From the NCBI GenBank assembly GCA_020634395.1, contig JACKBU010000007.1, positions 62,001-126,000 of the forward strand: a DNA stretch of 64,000 bases, given 5' to 3'. This document shows, in pieces, positions 17,306 to 26,707 of this stretch (position 1 is the stretch's first letter; each line of letters opens with the position of its first letter). The position numbers and the translations under genes were made by a program. This DNA is from Ardenticatenaceae bacterium. Its GTDB lineage: Bacteria; Chloroflexota; Anaerolineae; Promineifilales; Promineifilaceae. The notes under the pieces are model-generated. The model saw only the letters and a program-made list of their open reading frames with translations. It searched no databases and was not told where the DNA came from.

Positions 17306-18373
17306 ATGGAAAATCCTAATAAGACCCGTATTGTTCGCATACTTAGAATCATCGGCCCCCTCATCGGGCTCATCACCATCATCGTTATCCCTCCTTTGGA
17401 CCTGCTGCCCGCCTGGATAGCACCCTTGCCCGATACGGTGCAAGAACAGGTTGATGCTGCGATTGATTATGAGCTGGATGGCATCATCGTTTATGTGGAT
17501 AAGGCAGGCGAAGCCCCCCAGTTTTATGCGGCTGGTTGGAAAGATAAACTGACCCAAGAACCGGCTGATCCGCACGCTTTGTTCAAAATTGGCAGTATTC
17601 ATAAGCTGTATATTGCAACGGCCGTTGCCAAACTGGCCGCCGCCGGGAATTTGCCCCTGGACGGCACCCTCGCTGATTACATGCCGGAACTTGTGGGCAG
17701 AATCGAATATGCCGACCAGATTACCTTAAAAATGCTGGTGCAGCACCGCAGCGGCATTCCCAACTTCACGGACGACAGCGAGTTTGACTGGTTCACGCCG
17801 CTGACGGACGAGGAGGAGGCGTTGGAACTGGTGCTAGATACCCCAGCAGATTTTAAGCCGGACGCGCGTTACAGTTATTCCAATACAAACTATCTGCTGC
17901 TTGGCCGCATCCTGGACAGGGTATTGGGCTACAGCCACCATCAATATGTCTATGATGAAATATTGGCTCCGCTCGGCTTAACGCATACGTATTTTTCGCT
18001 CGACGAGGTGGAATATGACGATGTTGTCAGTGGGTATTGGTATGAATATGATGATGACCTCAGGTTTTTGGGTGGATCGATGATCGCCACGGCAGAGGAT
18101 GTGGGCATATTCCTGAGAGCCTTAAATGATGGCACATTGCTCAATGACGATGAGCAGGAAATCTACACCTCAATTTACGAATATAATCATGACGGTTGGG
18201 TGCCTGGATACCACAGCATGGCCCACTATTATGAAGATATTGACACAGTCGTGGTTCAGTTCGTGAGTACTACCGGCGGAGAAACCTGGGGCACAGCAAA
18301 TGTGGTAGGTGGCAAGGCAACTGGCATATCAGTCATCATCTACAACCGCATTATCCGGATTCTGTACCGGTAA
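17306..18373 (+). CDS. Membrane-anchored serine hydrolase, beta-lactamase-like fold
   Basis: About 355 residues from the ATG at 17306 (MENPNKTRIVRILRI). An upstream start at 17204 would run through the hairpin repeat. One N-terminal hydrophobic segment (IGPLIGLITIIVIPPLDLL) serves as signal anchor. Motifs: SxxK in LFKIGSIHKLYIATAVA, Tyr motif ARYSYSNTNYLLLGRIL. The third motif is less clear; HDGWVPGYHSMAHY occupies its position. It is shorter than and only distantly like its neighbour at 15865. Function is probably hydrolysis of a cell-wall or small-molecule amide/ester outside the cell. Confidence 0.82.
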   Translation: MENPNKTRIVRILRIIGPLIGLITIIVIPPLDLLPAWIAPLPDTVQEQVDAAIDYELDGIIVYVDKAGEAPQFYAAGWKDKLTQEPADPHALFKIGSIHKLYIATAVAKLAAAGNLPLDGTLADYMPELVGRIEYADQITLKMLVQHRSGIPNFTDDSEFDWFTPLTDEEEALELVLDTPADFKPDARYSYSNTNYLLLGRILDRVLGYSHHQYVYDEILAPLGLTHTYFSLDEVEYDDVVSGYWYEYDDDLRFLGGSMIATAEDVGIFLRALNDGTLLNDDEQEIYTSIYEYNHDGWVPGYHSMAHYYEDIDTVVVQFVSTTGGETWGTANVVGGKATGISVIIYNRIIRILYR

Positions 18374-18401
18374 TCGACTTTAAGAAGTTGGCGATGGTTG
18401 T

Positions 18402-18566
18402 TTAAAAAGAGTTTTGCTTGTGCTTGGTCTCGTTTTGCTGGTTGCTGCATGCGCCCAGGAAGAACCTGCCGTGTGGGAAGGGGTGGAATCGGCTGTGTGC
18501 CATCATCCAGCAGGTAGAGGGGCTGCTCCGGGTTCATCTCTTTCAGGCTGGCCTGCCTGTGAATGA
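18402..18566 (+). pseudogene. Stub of a lipoprotein gene
   Basis: An open frame reads LKRVLLVLGLVLLVAACAQE with a textbook lipobox (VAAC), then 35 more residues to TGA at 18564. No ATG/GTG/TTG lies at the expected start: TTA stands where the initiator should be. No ribosome site is visible and the mature part is only about 38 residues. I read it as the degraded 5' end of a lost lipoprotein gene beside the transposase remnant. Weak evidence. Confidence 0.4.
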
Positions 18567-18647
18567 GGATGTGGTTGGCCCAGCATATTACTAAACTCCT
18601 AATCAAGGGGTGTCACCTCTAAAACGCTACCATGTTCATGAAGATGC

Positions 18648-19277
18648 ACAATCACCACTTGTGATGAAGCGTTTGGCCGGGATACCCATTTTCTCGATGA
18701 GGTTGCTCCTTGGGTTTGGTATCTGGCGGAAGTGCCACAAGACACGCGGGTGTGGCTGGAACGCCCGCAAACGGCCGTACCGGCCTGGGTTGGTCATGGG
18801 CGCAAACCATCACGTCTGCGGTTAGTTGACGGCTACCCCCCATCCCAACCGGTGGTTGAGATAGCCGCCGGGTGGGATGCTGCCCAACGGCAACGTCTGG
18901 GCGGCAAAGAAGGGGCCAAAAGCACCATCGCCGCTAATTTTTTTGCGTGCCGGGTGATAAACAGCCGTAACAACCTGCCTGGACAAGCAGTTTGGCCCCT
19001 TTGTCGCCGCGAGGTGGAGACGGGCGAGTTCAAGTTTTTCCTGAGCAATGCTCCACTTGAAACGCTGCTGGCCAAGTTTACCCAAGTCAGCGGGATGCGC
19101 TGGCCGATCGAGACCTGCTTTGAAGAAGGGAAGCAGGAACTCGGTTTAGGCAATTACCAGGTTCGGAGTTGGGTTGGCTGGCATTATCACATGACGCTGT
19201 GTGTTTTGGCCCACTTTTCTTGGTTCGCCACCGCCAGATGTACTCCCTGGCTACACCCACCAATCACTGACAGGTAG
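18648..19277 (+). pseudogene. IS701-family transposase remnant (5' part missing, frameshifted 3' end)
   Basis: The frame begins abruptly at the middle of a DDE transposase: DEAFGRDTHFLDEVAPWVWY, VPQDTRVWLERPQTAVPAW, then the C-terminal signature GMRWPIETCFEEGKQELGLG and WVGWHYHMTLCVLAH. These match IS701-type (DDE_5) transposases, with the catalytic Glu in the FEEGK block. The N-terminal half with the first Asp is absent. Near 19214 one base is missing in a T-run: the other frame continues FLVRHRQMYSLATPTN and stops near 19270. No terminal inverted repeats were found. It is a dead insertion-sequence fragment. Confidence 0.82.
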
Positions 19278-19642
19278 AAATGGGTTAAACGGCTGGTAAG
19301 GAGAGAATCATGAGCAGAACCACTCATTGCAAATCTTGTAGACCAGGGTTCGCCCCATCAGGCGCGTTGCGGCAGCTAGATTGCAACAACCACAATGCCT
19401 CTCGTTATATATCACCATTAAAATAGCACTTCATGCGGCTCGTGTAATATAATCTGTTGACCTTTCTTTTTATACCCTTTTTGTGCGCCTGTTAGACAAA
19501 CGCGGGTGTGTGATTTGAAAGGCTTATTGGTCAACGGTTATTTTTCAGCTTGGTAATCGTCCAAAAATAGCTTCCCGTTTTTTAGATTGGACCAATCTGC
19601 GCCACGTAATTTTCAGACGATTGCTTAGCATTAGAAAAGCGC
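19278..19642. other. Non-coding stretch between the transposase remnant and the kinase gene
   Basis: About 365 bases, visibly more A/T-rich than the surrounding genes. No gene-like frame. It may include the distal IS end and the kinase promoter; TTGACC near 19457 followed by a T-rich run is the only weak -35-like signal. Nothing firmer is visible. Confidence 0.45.
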
Positions 19643-22600
19643 ATGGCATTCCACTCGATTCAAACACAAATCAACGCGCGCTATATCATTCAAGAAAAAC
19701 TCGGCGAAGGGGCAATGGGCGTGGTCTACCGCGCCACCGACCGCATCACCGGCGACACCATCGCCCTGAAGCGCGTCACCATCAACAGCAGCCAGCTAGA
19801 TTTCGCCTCGCGGGCAGCGCAAGGAAACAGCGGCAATGTTCGGCTGGCGCTGGCTCAGGAATTCCGCACCCTGTCCTCGCTGCGCCATCCGCACATCATC
19901 AGCGTGTTGGATTACGGGTTCGATGCGGACCGCCAGCCCTATTTCACGATGGACTTGCTCGAAGAGGGGCAGACTCTGCTCGCAGCCGGGGGAAATCAGC
20001 CGGTAGAAGCCCAGGTGACGCTGCTGATCCAGGTTTTGCAAGCCTTGTCCTATCTGCACCGGCGCGGCATTCTGCACCGCGACCTAAAACCGGCGAATGT
20101 GCTGGTGAATGAGCAGGGGCAGGTAAAAGTGCTGGACTTTGGGTTGTCAACGGCCGTTGAACACGCCAAAGGCACCTCCGGCACACTAACCTACATGGCC
20201 CCCGAAGTCATACAAGGCCAGTCAGTATCTCAGGCTTCCGATCTCTACTCAGTAGGGATGATGGCCTACGAGTTATTCACAGGGCGCTACCCTTTTAATT
20301 TGCGCAGCCCGTCTCGCCTGATCGCCCATATCGTGGCCCTGCAACCGGATGTCTCACCCATCGACAACCCCAAACTGGCCGCCGTGGTAGCCCGCCTGCT
20401 CGCCAAAGACCCGGCCGCCCGACACCAAGACGCCAACGCAGTCATCCGCGACTTAAGCGCCGCCATCCAACATGCACCACCCCAGGAAAGCAGCGCCATC
20501 CGCGACAGCTTTTTGCAGGCGGCGCAGTTTGTCGGACGCGACACGGAACTGGCGCAGTTGACCGGCGCCCTTCAGGCCACCATGCAAGGCAGCGGATCCG
20601 CGTGGCTGATCGGCGGCGAGAGCGGTGTTGGCAAGTCGCGGCTGTTGGATGAGCTGCGCACGCAGGCACTGGTGGCGGGTGCCATTGTACTGCGCGGGCA
20701 GGCCGTCGAAGGCGGCGGCTTGCCGTACCAACTTTGGCGCGACGCGGCGCAATTGCTCGCGCTGCAAACGCCCCTCAGCGACCTGGAAGCGGGAGTCCTC
20801 AAGCCGTTAGTTCCCAATATCGCCCTGCTGCTCGGACGTGAAGTGCTGGATGCGCCAGAATTGACGGGTAAGTCGGGTGAACAGCGCCTGACGTTCACCT
20901 TGATCGACCTTTTGAAGCGACAGAATCGCCCGCTCGTCCTGCTGCTGGAGGATTTGCAGTGGGCGACTGAAAGCCTCGGTCCGCTCCAGCAGATCGTGCT
21001 GCTGCGTGACCAAATGCCCCACTTGCTGCTCATCGCCACGTATCGTGACGATGAGCGGCCCGGTCTGCCGGATGAACTGGCGGGGGCACAGGTGTTGAAG
21101 CTGGCGCGGCTGACGCAAAAGGCCGTGGCGGCGCTCGCCCGGTCGATGCTTGGGAATGTGGGGCAGCGGCAGGACGTGGTGGAACTGCTGCACCATGAAA
21201 CCGAAGGTAACGTTTTTTTCATGGTCGAAACGGTGCGGGCGCTGGCCGAAGAAGCCGGGACATTGAGCGCGATTGGTGTAGAAGCCCTGCCCGCCACTGT
21301 GTTCGCGGGCGGCGTCCAGCGGCTGGTTGTGCGCCGTTTGAGTCGGGTTCCCGCCGTCTATCGTGCGCTGTTGGAGCGGGTCGCGGTCGCCGGGCGCGCC
21401 ATCGACAGCGCCGTGCTCGCCCATCTGGGCGGCGCAGCCGAGGCGGCGGCGTTTCTGCAAGCGGGCGCAGAGGCGGCGGTGCTGGAAGTGGCGGATGGGG
21501 CATGGCGTTTTGCCCACGACAAGCTGCGCGAAGGGCTGCTGCGTTCAATCCCTGATGAGGATAAACAGCAGCAGCATCGCGCCGTAGCCGAAGCCATTGA
21601 AGCAGTCTACCCGGATGACGCCGCCTACTATGATGTGCTGATGGACCATTGGCGCGTAGCAGGCGATGTGGCGCGGGAGCTGCATTACCTGCTGCCGGTG
21701 GTAGAGGATATGGTGAACCGGCGGGCGCAGTACGGCCGTGCCGATGAACTGATTACACGGGGTCAGGCACTACTGCCACCGGATGATGCCCGTAACGCAG
21801 CATTGTTGAACAACCGCAGTTATGGACACTGGATGCGGGGAGAATTTGATATAGCTCAACCAGTAGCCGAAGCCGCTCGCGTTCACGCAGAGAAACTCGC
21901 GCTATCGAAAGAATTACAGGATGCCTTGAGCCACTTGGGTGTTATTGCCAATGCCAGAAGTGATGTTTCAGCCGCTCGTATCTACCACCAGCAAAGCCTG
22001 GCGCTCGCGCGCGAAAGAAACGATTTGTGCGGTATTACGATATGTCTTAATGGCTTGGGCATAGCTGCACATTTGCAAGGCGACTATTCAGAGGCGAGCA
22101 ACTACTACCAGCAAGCGCTTGAACTGGCACGCACAAACGGAGATATAGTGAGTGTCTCGCGCAGTCTCAATAATTTGGGCATTGCCGCAAAACAATTAGG
22201 CGACTATCGCTTTGCCGCCGATACGCTTCAACAGGCTCTCACCCTGTCCCGTGAAATGGGAGACAAACATAGAGCGGCTACGAACTTGAGCAACTTAGGT
22301 ATCGTGATTGTGACGATGGGCGACCTTGCAAGTGCAAATGATGCATTCCAGCAGGCACTTAGTCTGCGACGCGAAATGGGCGATAACCATGGTATTGGAA
22401 ATGTTTTACACAATTTGGGCGATGTGGCCCTGAGTAAGGGCGATTATACTGCTGCAGAAGATTACCATCGGCAGAGCTTGAAACTCCTGCAAGAGTTTGG
22501 CTACAAGCACGAACTTGCGAGTACCTTTGCCAGTCTGGGAGATGCCATGCGGCATCAGCAGGACTATCCTACCGCTCGTGATTGTTACGAGCAGTGTTTA

Positions 22601-23053
22601 ACATCGGCGCAGGAATTCGATAACAAACGCAATACAGTTTTGGGGATCATTGGCCTTGCCCAGACGGCGCTTGAAGATCGGCAAACAGATTTTCTGCCCT
22701 ATTTGCAAGAAGGGCTGGTAACAAGCCTGAATCTTTCGGTGAAACCTCAACTGCTGACTCTGTTGGTTGTAACCGGGCAATGGGCGGCACGGCATGGCGA
22801 CACCCCCGCCGCCGCGCGGTTGGCGGGTTTGGTGGATGCGCATCCAGCCTGCTCACCGCTCATCAGAATTGAGCTTGTGAAACTTCAACAGCAGCTCGCG
22901 TTGCTGCTGCCCGCCGAGCAGCTCGCCGCCCTCAGCGCGGAGGGCGCGGCGCTCGATCTGGAGACGACGGTGCGGGAATGGCTGGCGCAAATTGAGGCTG
23001 TCGCCACCGAAGAACAGACATTCATCGAGGAGTCTTCTGATGACGGAAAATGA
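19643..23053 (+). CDS. PknK-like Ser/Thr kinase fused to AAA ATPase and TPR repeats
   Basis: 1136 residues. Kinase domain 14-275: glycine loop LGEGAMGVVYRATD, Lys43 in ALKR, HRDLKPANVL with Asp147, DFG at 165-167, and TYMAPEVIQGQ. An AAA/STAND ATPase follows at ~300-600 with Walker A GESGVGKSRLLDEL and Walker B LVLLLEDLQWA. The C-terminal ~400 residues are tetratricopeptide repeats (for example NLGIAAKQLGDYRFAADTLQ). No transmembrane segment. Proteins of this layout integrate signals and phosphorylate partners. The stop overlaps the histidine kinase start by 14 nt. Only two ACGGCCGT octamers occur in 3.4 kb, fewer than in the eCIS cluster. Confidence 0.92.
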   Translation: MAFHSIQTQINARYIIQEKLGEGAMGVVYRATDRITGDTIALKRVTINSSQLDFASRAAQGNSGNVRLALAQEFRTLSSLRHPHIISVLDYGFDADRQPYFTMDLLEEGQTLLAAGGNQPVEAQVTLLIQVLQALSYLHRRGILHRDLKPANVLVNEQGQVKVLDFGLSTAVEHAKGTSGTLTYMAPEVIQGQSVSQASDLYSVGMMAYELFTGRYPFNLRSPSRLIAHIVALQPDVSPIDNPKLAAVVARLLAKDPAARHQDANAVIRDLSAAIQHAPPQESSAIRDSFLQAAQFVGRDTELAQLTGALQATMQGSGSAWLIGGESGVGKSRLLDELRTQALVAGAIVLRGQAVEGGGLPYQLWRDAAQLLALQTPLSDLEAGVLKPLVPNIALLLGREVLDAPELTGKSGEQRLTFTLIDLLKRQNRPLVLLLEDLQWATESLGPLQQIVLLRDQMPHLLLIATYRDDERPGLPDELAGAQVLKLARLTQKAVAALARSMLGNVGQRQDVVELLHHETEGNVFFMVETVRALAEEAGTLSAIGVEALPATVFAGGVQRLVVRRLSRVPAVYRALLERVAVAGRAIDSAVLAHLGGAAEAAAFLQAGAEAAVLEVADGAWRFAHDKLREGLLRSIPDEDKQQQHRAVAEAIEAVYPDDAAYYDVLMDHWRVAGDVARELHYLLPVVEDMVNRRAQYGRADELITRGQALLPPDDARNAALLNNRSYGHWMRGEFDIAQPVAEAARVHAEKLALSKELQDALSHLGVIANARSDVSAARIYHQQSLALARERNDLCGITICLNGLGIAAHLQGDYSEASNYYQQALELARTNGDIVSVSRSLNNLGIAAKQLGDYRFAADTLQQALTLSREMGDKHRAATNLSNLGIVIVTMGDLASANDAFQQALSLRREMGDNHGIGNVLHNLGDVALSKGDYTAAEDYHRQSLKLLQEFGYKHELASTFASLGDAMRHQQDYPTARDCYEQCLTSAQEFDNKRNTVLGIIGLAQTALEDRQTDFLPYLQEGLVTSLNLSVKPQLLTLLVVTGQWAARHGDTPAAARLAGLVDAHPACSPLIRIELVKLQQQLALLLPAEQLAALSAEGAALDLETTVREWLAQIEAVATEEQTFIEESSDDGK

Positions 23054-24176
23054 GCAGACCAAAGATCAACTGATTGCGGCATTACGGCAGCGGGTGGCAG
23101 AGTTGGAAGCGACTGAGCAGCAATATTTCAGCCTGTTTGAACACGCGGGTGACTCAATCTACATCGCGGACCCGGTTACGTTTGCCATCATTGATGCCAA
23201 TTCGCCCGCCGCGCGCCGCCTGGGTTACACTAGAGACGAACTGCTGCGCCTGAACCTGGATGATCTCGAAGTGCTGCCGCAAGAGGATGAAACGCATATG
23301 CTCTCTGCCTGGGAATCGTCATTTAGCGGATCGCGCACGTATGAATGTCATTACCGGCGCAAGAATGGCTCGCTGATTCCGGTTGAGGTGAGCAGTCGGG
23401 TGGTAACGGTTGGTGATCATCAAATTGTGCAAAACGCTGTGCGCGACATCACCAAACGCAAAGCTGCCGAAATCGCCTTGCGCGAGGCAGTGGAAGAACT
23501 TGACGCTTTTGCCCACACCGTCGCTCATGATCTTAAAAGCCCATTAAGCGTCATGCTGAGTTATACCTGGATGTTATTGGACGAAGTTGAGCAAATGCCT
23601 ACCGAGCTGATTCGCACTTTTTCAGAAGCGCTCGCCAGAAACGGCGCAAAAATGAACAGTATCATCAACGAATTATTGCTGTTAGCCAGTGTGCGCAAAC
23701 TGGATGAGGTTGAAATCGTCCCGCTGGATATGGGCTTTGTGATCAGGGAAGCATTGGGCCGCTTAAAGTTGATGATTGAGGAATATCAGGCCGAGATTGT
23801 GATGCCGGAGCTGTGGCCAGCCGCATCGGGTTATGCAAGTTGGGTGGAAGAAGTGTGGGCAAATTACATCAGCAACGCCATTAAATATGGCGGCACGCCG
23901 CCGGTGGTTGAAGTGGGCGCAACGCTGCTGGATGATCATTCCGTGTGCTGCTGGGTGAAAGACAATGGCGTCGGCCTGGATGCCGACCAGCAGGCGCGGC
24001 TGTTCAATCAGTTTACGCGGCTGGACGAGACGCGTGCCCAGGGGCATGGGCTGGGGCTTTCCATTGTTCAGCGGATTGTGGACAAACTGGGTGGACGGGT
24101 TGGGGTTGAGAGCGCAAAGGGTGCGGGCAGTGTGTTTAGTTTTACGCTGCCGGCGTCGGAAGGACGCAGCCATTGA
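23040..24176 (+). CDS. Cytoplasmic PAS-domain histidine kinase
   Basis: 378 residues from the ATG at 23040, inside the last codons of the Ser/Thr kinase gene, so the two are coupled. An N-terminal coiled coil (LIAALRQRVAELEATEQQ) precedes a PAS domain at ~25-135 (YFSLFEHAGDSIYIADPV, RNGSLIPVEVSSR in similar form). HisKA follows with His near 160 (AHTVAHDLKSPLSVML), then HATPase (NYISNAIKYGG, VKDNGVGLD, GHGLGLSIVQRIVDKLGG). No receiver and no membrane segment. The cognate regulator is not adjacent, which may mean the partner Ser/Thr kinase or a distant regulator is the target. Confidence 0.92.
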   Translation: MTENEQTKDQLIAALRQRVAELEATEQQYFSLFEHAGDSIYIADPVTFAIIDANSPAARRLGYTRDELLRLNLDDLEVLPQEDETHMLSAWESSFSGSRTYECHYRRKNGSLIPVEVSSRVVTVGDHQIVQNAVRDITKRKAAEIALREAVEELDAFAHTVAHDLKSPLSVMLSYTWMLLDEVEQMPTELIRTFSEALARNGAKMNSIINELLLLASVRKLDEVEIVPLDMGFVIREALGRLKLMIEEYQAEIVMPELWPAASGYASWVEEVWANYISNAIKYGGTPPVVEVGATLLDDHSVCCWVKDNGVGLDADQQARLFNQFTRLDETRAQGHGLGLSIVQRIVDKLGGRVGVESAKGAGSVFSFTLPASEGRSH

Positions 24177-24281
24177 CCTAATATTTTTCGGGGCGTGCCG
24201 GCCGTTTGTTATCTCTTTTTGGGCTGGAGAACGGCCGTTCCCATCCCCCCCACCAACCCATCAACCCAACCAACCGGGAGC

Positions 24282-24297
24282 GGCAACGGCCGTTGCC
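24282..24297. repeat. Extended 16-bp palindrome form of the window-wide octamer
   Basis: GGCAACGGCCGTTGCC is a perfect 16-bp palindrome in non-coding DNA. It is the longest common form of the ACGGCCGT octamer. Similar GCAACGGCCGTTGC cores occur at about 17617, 28121, 41690 and 51187. I counted 21 copies of the plain octamer in bases 1-10000. Confidence 0.9.
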
Positions 24298-24340
24298 AAT
24301 GATAGGGTGAACAGCCAATTGATACCCGCTAAACCGATAG

Positions 24341-24916
24341 TTACAAACAACATCACAAACAACAGGGGAAGAGGTCGCTCAACGGGCCGGGCGTAGTCGG
24401 GTAACTGCCTACCGGTACTATGCCAATAAAGAGGCTATATTGTTGGATTGTTTCACAACTTCAATTGAAGAAATCAAAGACAAAGTCGTTTATCCGAAAG
24501 GTACGCTGCAGGGGCACACTTCGCCTGCTGCTTATGCCAATCTCGTTATGTTTTACACACATGTGGCGGAGAACCGGCCATTGTATCAGGCTTTGTTGAC
24601 CAGTTCGGCCAGCCCGGTCATTCGGACCCGTTTTCGACATGTACTTACTGGGATTATCATCAACACAATGGAGCAAGCGGGCACATTAAGTAAATTGCCT
24701 GCTCCGAAAGATATGGTTTGCAGCTTGCTGGGTGATTTGGGGGTAGGGGCAATTATCTGGTGGTTAGAAACAAAATCAAACTATGCCCCGGCGTTACTGG
24801 CTGAAGTTGTCATGCGTCTGGGAGAGACGGGTTTATTTGGCCTGACGCAACAGACGCCGGTTGAGGGGGATATTTCGTATTGGCCCTTTGTGCCGGACAA
24901 ACGGCCGTTAGAATAA
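24341..24916 (+). pseudogene. TetR-family regulator lacking its first helix (5'-truncated)
   Basis: After an in-frame TAG at 24338 the frame reads TTGEEVAQRAGRSRVTAYRY, then YANKEAILLDCF, which is helices 2-3 of a TetR helix-turn-helix. It continues through a normal ligand-domain length (VMFYTHVAENRPLYQALLTS ... VGAIIWWLETKSNYAP) to 24916. The helix-1 segment that should come before is missing, replaced by an A/C-rich near-repeat (ACAAACAACA twice). A start at 24440 would leave no DNA-binding domain. I judge it a decayed gene, though a shortened protein from an unusual start is possible. Confidence 0.65.
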
Positions 24917-25063
24917 AGATTCACGACAAGTGACCGAGGTAAGGGACGGGGTTGTGCCTTTACCGGGCTAACGGTGGCTGCCTCCGATATGCGTTCATTG
25001 CGAATGCTTTGTACGTTATAATAAAGAACGACACCTGATGGTGCGCCATAGGAGGCAATGACC

Positions 25064-26671
25064 ATGTCATATCAAGACACCGTGAACGCGCTTGCCGCAG
25101 ACGCAGAGCAGTTGGAACTGGCTTACCAGGCGGCTCTAAAAGCCGGTAACGCGGATGAATTCGGCCAGGCTATTATCGACAGTTACCACGCTGCGCCGGA
25201 AAATTTGCTGTATGCTGCCTGGTATCACCGCCTGGCATATGCGGCCAGGCAGGCTAAAAATATGGCTGTGGCCTGGGCCTGGGTCATCCCGCTGGCTGTG
25301 TGCAACGGCCTGCTGTTTTGGGGGCTGTCTGACGACCAACGCTTTATGGTGCAGATAGCGGGTGCAGACCAGCAGACCACTTATAATTATTTGCCTACTC
25401 TGATTTTGTGGGCGGGGCCTATTTCGGCCATATTTGTGCTGGTTTACCTGACGGCCGTTGGCCGTAAACGCTGGTCTCTCAGCGCCCTCATCGGGTTGGT
25501 CCCCCTGGCCGCCGCCGCCTATGTGCTTTGGCGCTACCCGCATACCGGCACACGGCCGTTTCAAGAGCAGTACCTCACCCTGATGGTCGGGCATTTACCC
25601 CTGCTGGCCTGGGCCGGCGTGGGGCTGTTCGCCATTGCCGGGCATCGTGACCCGGCTGCGCGGTTCGCCTTCCTCATCAAATCCCTCGAAGTGGCAATAG
25701 TAGGCGGCCTGTTCGTGATAGCCGGCGGCTTATTTACCGGCATCACCGTGGGCCTTTTTTCCGCCCTCGACGTGGAATTTCCCACATTGGTGCAGCGCTT
25801 ATTCATTGCCGGTGGCGGCGGGCTGATTCCCGTCGTTGCCGTCGCCATCATTTACGACCCCACCCGCCCCCCTGCCGGGCAAGCCTTTGATGAAGGCTTG
25901 AGCAAGCTGGTGGCGCTGCTCATGCGCATTTTGCTGCCCCTGACCCTGCTGGTCCTCGTCGTTTACCTGGCCTTCATCCCCTTCAATTTCCGCGAACCCT
26001 TCGACAACCGCGATGTGCTGATCATTTACAATGGCATGCTTTTTGCCGTCATTGCCTTGTTGGTGGGCGCAACCCCGGTCAGCCTGGCCGACATTTCGCC
26101 CCACCTGGCTCGCTGGCTGCGCCGGGGCATTGTGGCTGTGGCGGCTTTGGCCCTGGTTGTCAGCCTGTATGCCCTGGCGGCCATTTTGTACCGCACCAGC
26201 CTCGACCGGCTGACGCCTAATCGGCTTGCTTTCATCGGTTGGAATGTGATCAACATTGGCTTGCTGGCGTACCTGCTGTTTTTGCAGGCGCGGGCTAAAG
26301 CGGGGCTTTGGCTGCAAGGGTTTTTTCAGGCTTACAGCGCCGGAACGGTTGTCTATGCCCTTTGGGCGCTGGTGATGATTCTGGCGCTCCCCTGGCTTTT
26401 TGGGATTGATCAGGAAATGGTGGAAGCGCTGCCGCCGGCGGTGCAAAACATTGTTTATGAACATGCCAACCCCATTCTTCTCAAATGTGCGGCCAGCCAG
26501 CATATTTACCTGCTGGAAAATGGGCAGAAGCGCTGGGTGGATACGATTGAGACGTTTGAGGCGCGGGGGTATGTGTGGCGCGATGTTTATTTTGTGAGCT
26601 GTGACGATTTGCGCAGTATTCCGGATGGGACGCCTATTCCGGCGGATGCTGGCCCGCCGCCCCAGCCGTGA
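25064..26671 (+). CDS. Polytopic membrane protein of unknown function with a soluble C-terminal motif
   Basis: 535 residues from the second ATG (25064), 8 nt after GGAGG; the first ATG at 25058 is too close to it. The N-terminal ~70 residues are soluble and helical. About eleven hydrophobic segments follow, arranged like DUF4153-type proteins (VAIVGGLFVIAGGLFTGITV, LLMRILLPLTLLVLVVYLAF). The last 70 residues leave the membrane and carry IYLLENGQKRWVDTIETFEA, then RGYVWRDVYFVSCDDLRSIP, a motif seen at the ends of surface proteins in this phylum and in actinobacteria. I do not know the function. Confidence 0.7.
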   Translation: MSYQDTVNALAADAEQLELAYQAALKAGNADEFGQAIIDSYHAAPENLLYAAWYHRLAYAARQAKNMAVAWAWVIPLAVCNGLLFWGLSDDQRFMVQIAGADQQTTYNYLPTLILWAGPISAIFVLVYLTAVGRKRWSLSALIGLVPLAAAAYVLWRYPHTGTRPFQEQYLTLMVGHLPLLAWAGVGLFAIAGHRDPAARFAFLIKSLEVAIVGGLFVIAGGLFTGITVGLFSALDVEFPTLVQRLFIAGGGGLIPVVAVAIIYDPTRPPAGQAFDEGLSKLVALLMRILLPLTLLVLVVYLAFIPFNFREPFDNRDVLIIYNGMLFAVIALLVGATPVSLADISPHLARWLRRGIVAVAALALVVSLYALAAILYRTSLDRLTPNRLAFIGWNVINIGLLAYLLFLQARAKAGLWLQGFFQAYSAGTVVYALWALVMILALPWLFGIDQEMVEALPPAVQNIVYEHANPILLKCAASQHIYLLENGQKRWVDTIETFEARGYVWRDVYFVSCDDLRSIPDGTPIPADAGPPPQP

Positions 26672-26707
26672 TGGCGTGTGCTGGGTTTACATGACGGAGG
26701 CAAACAG

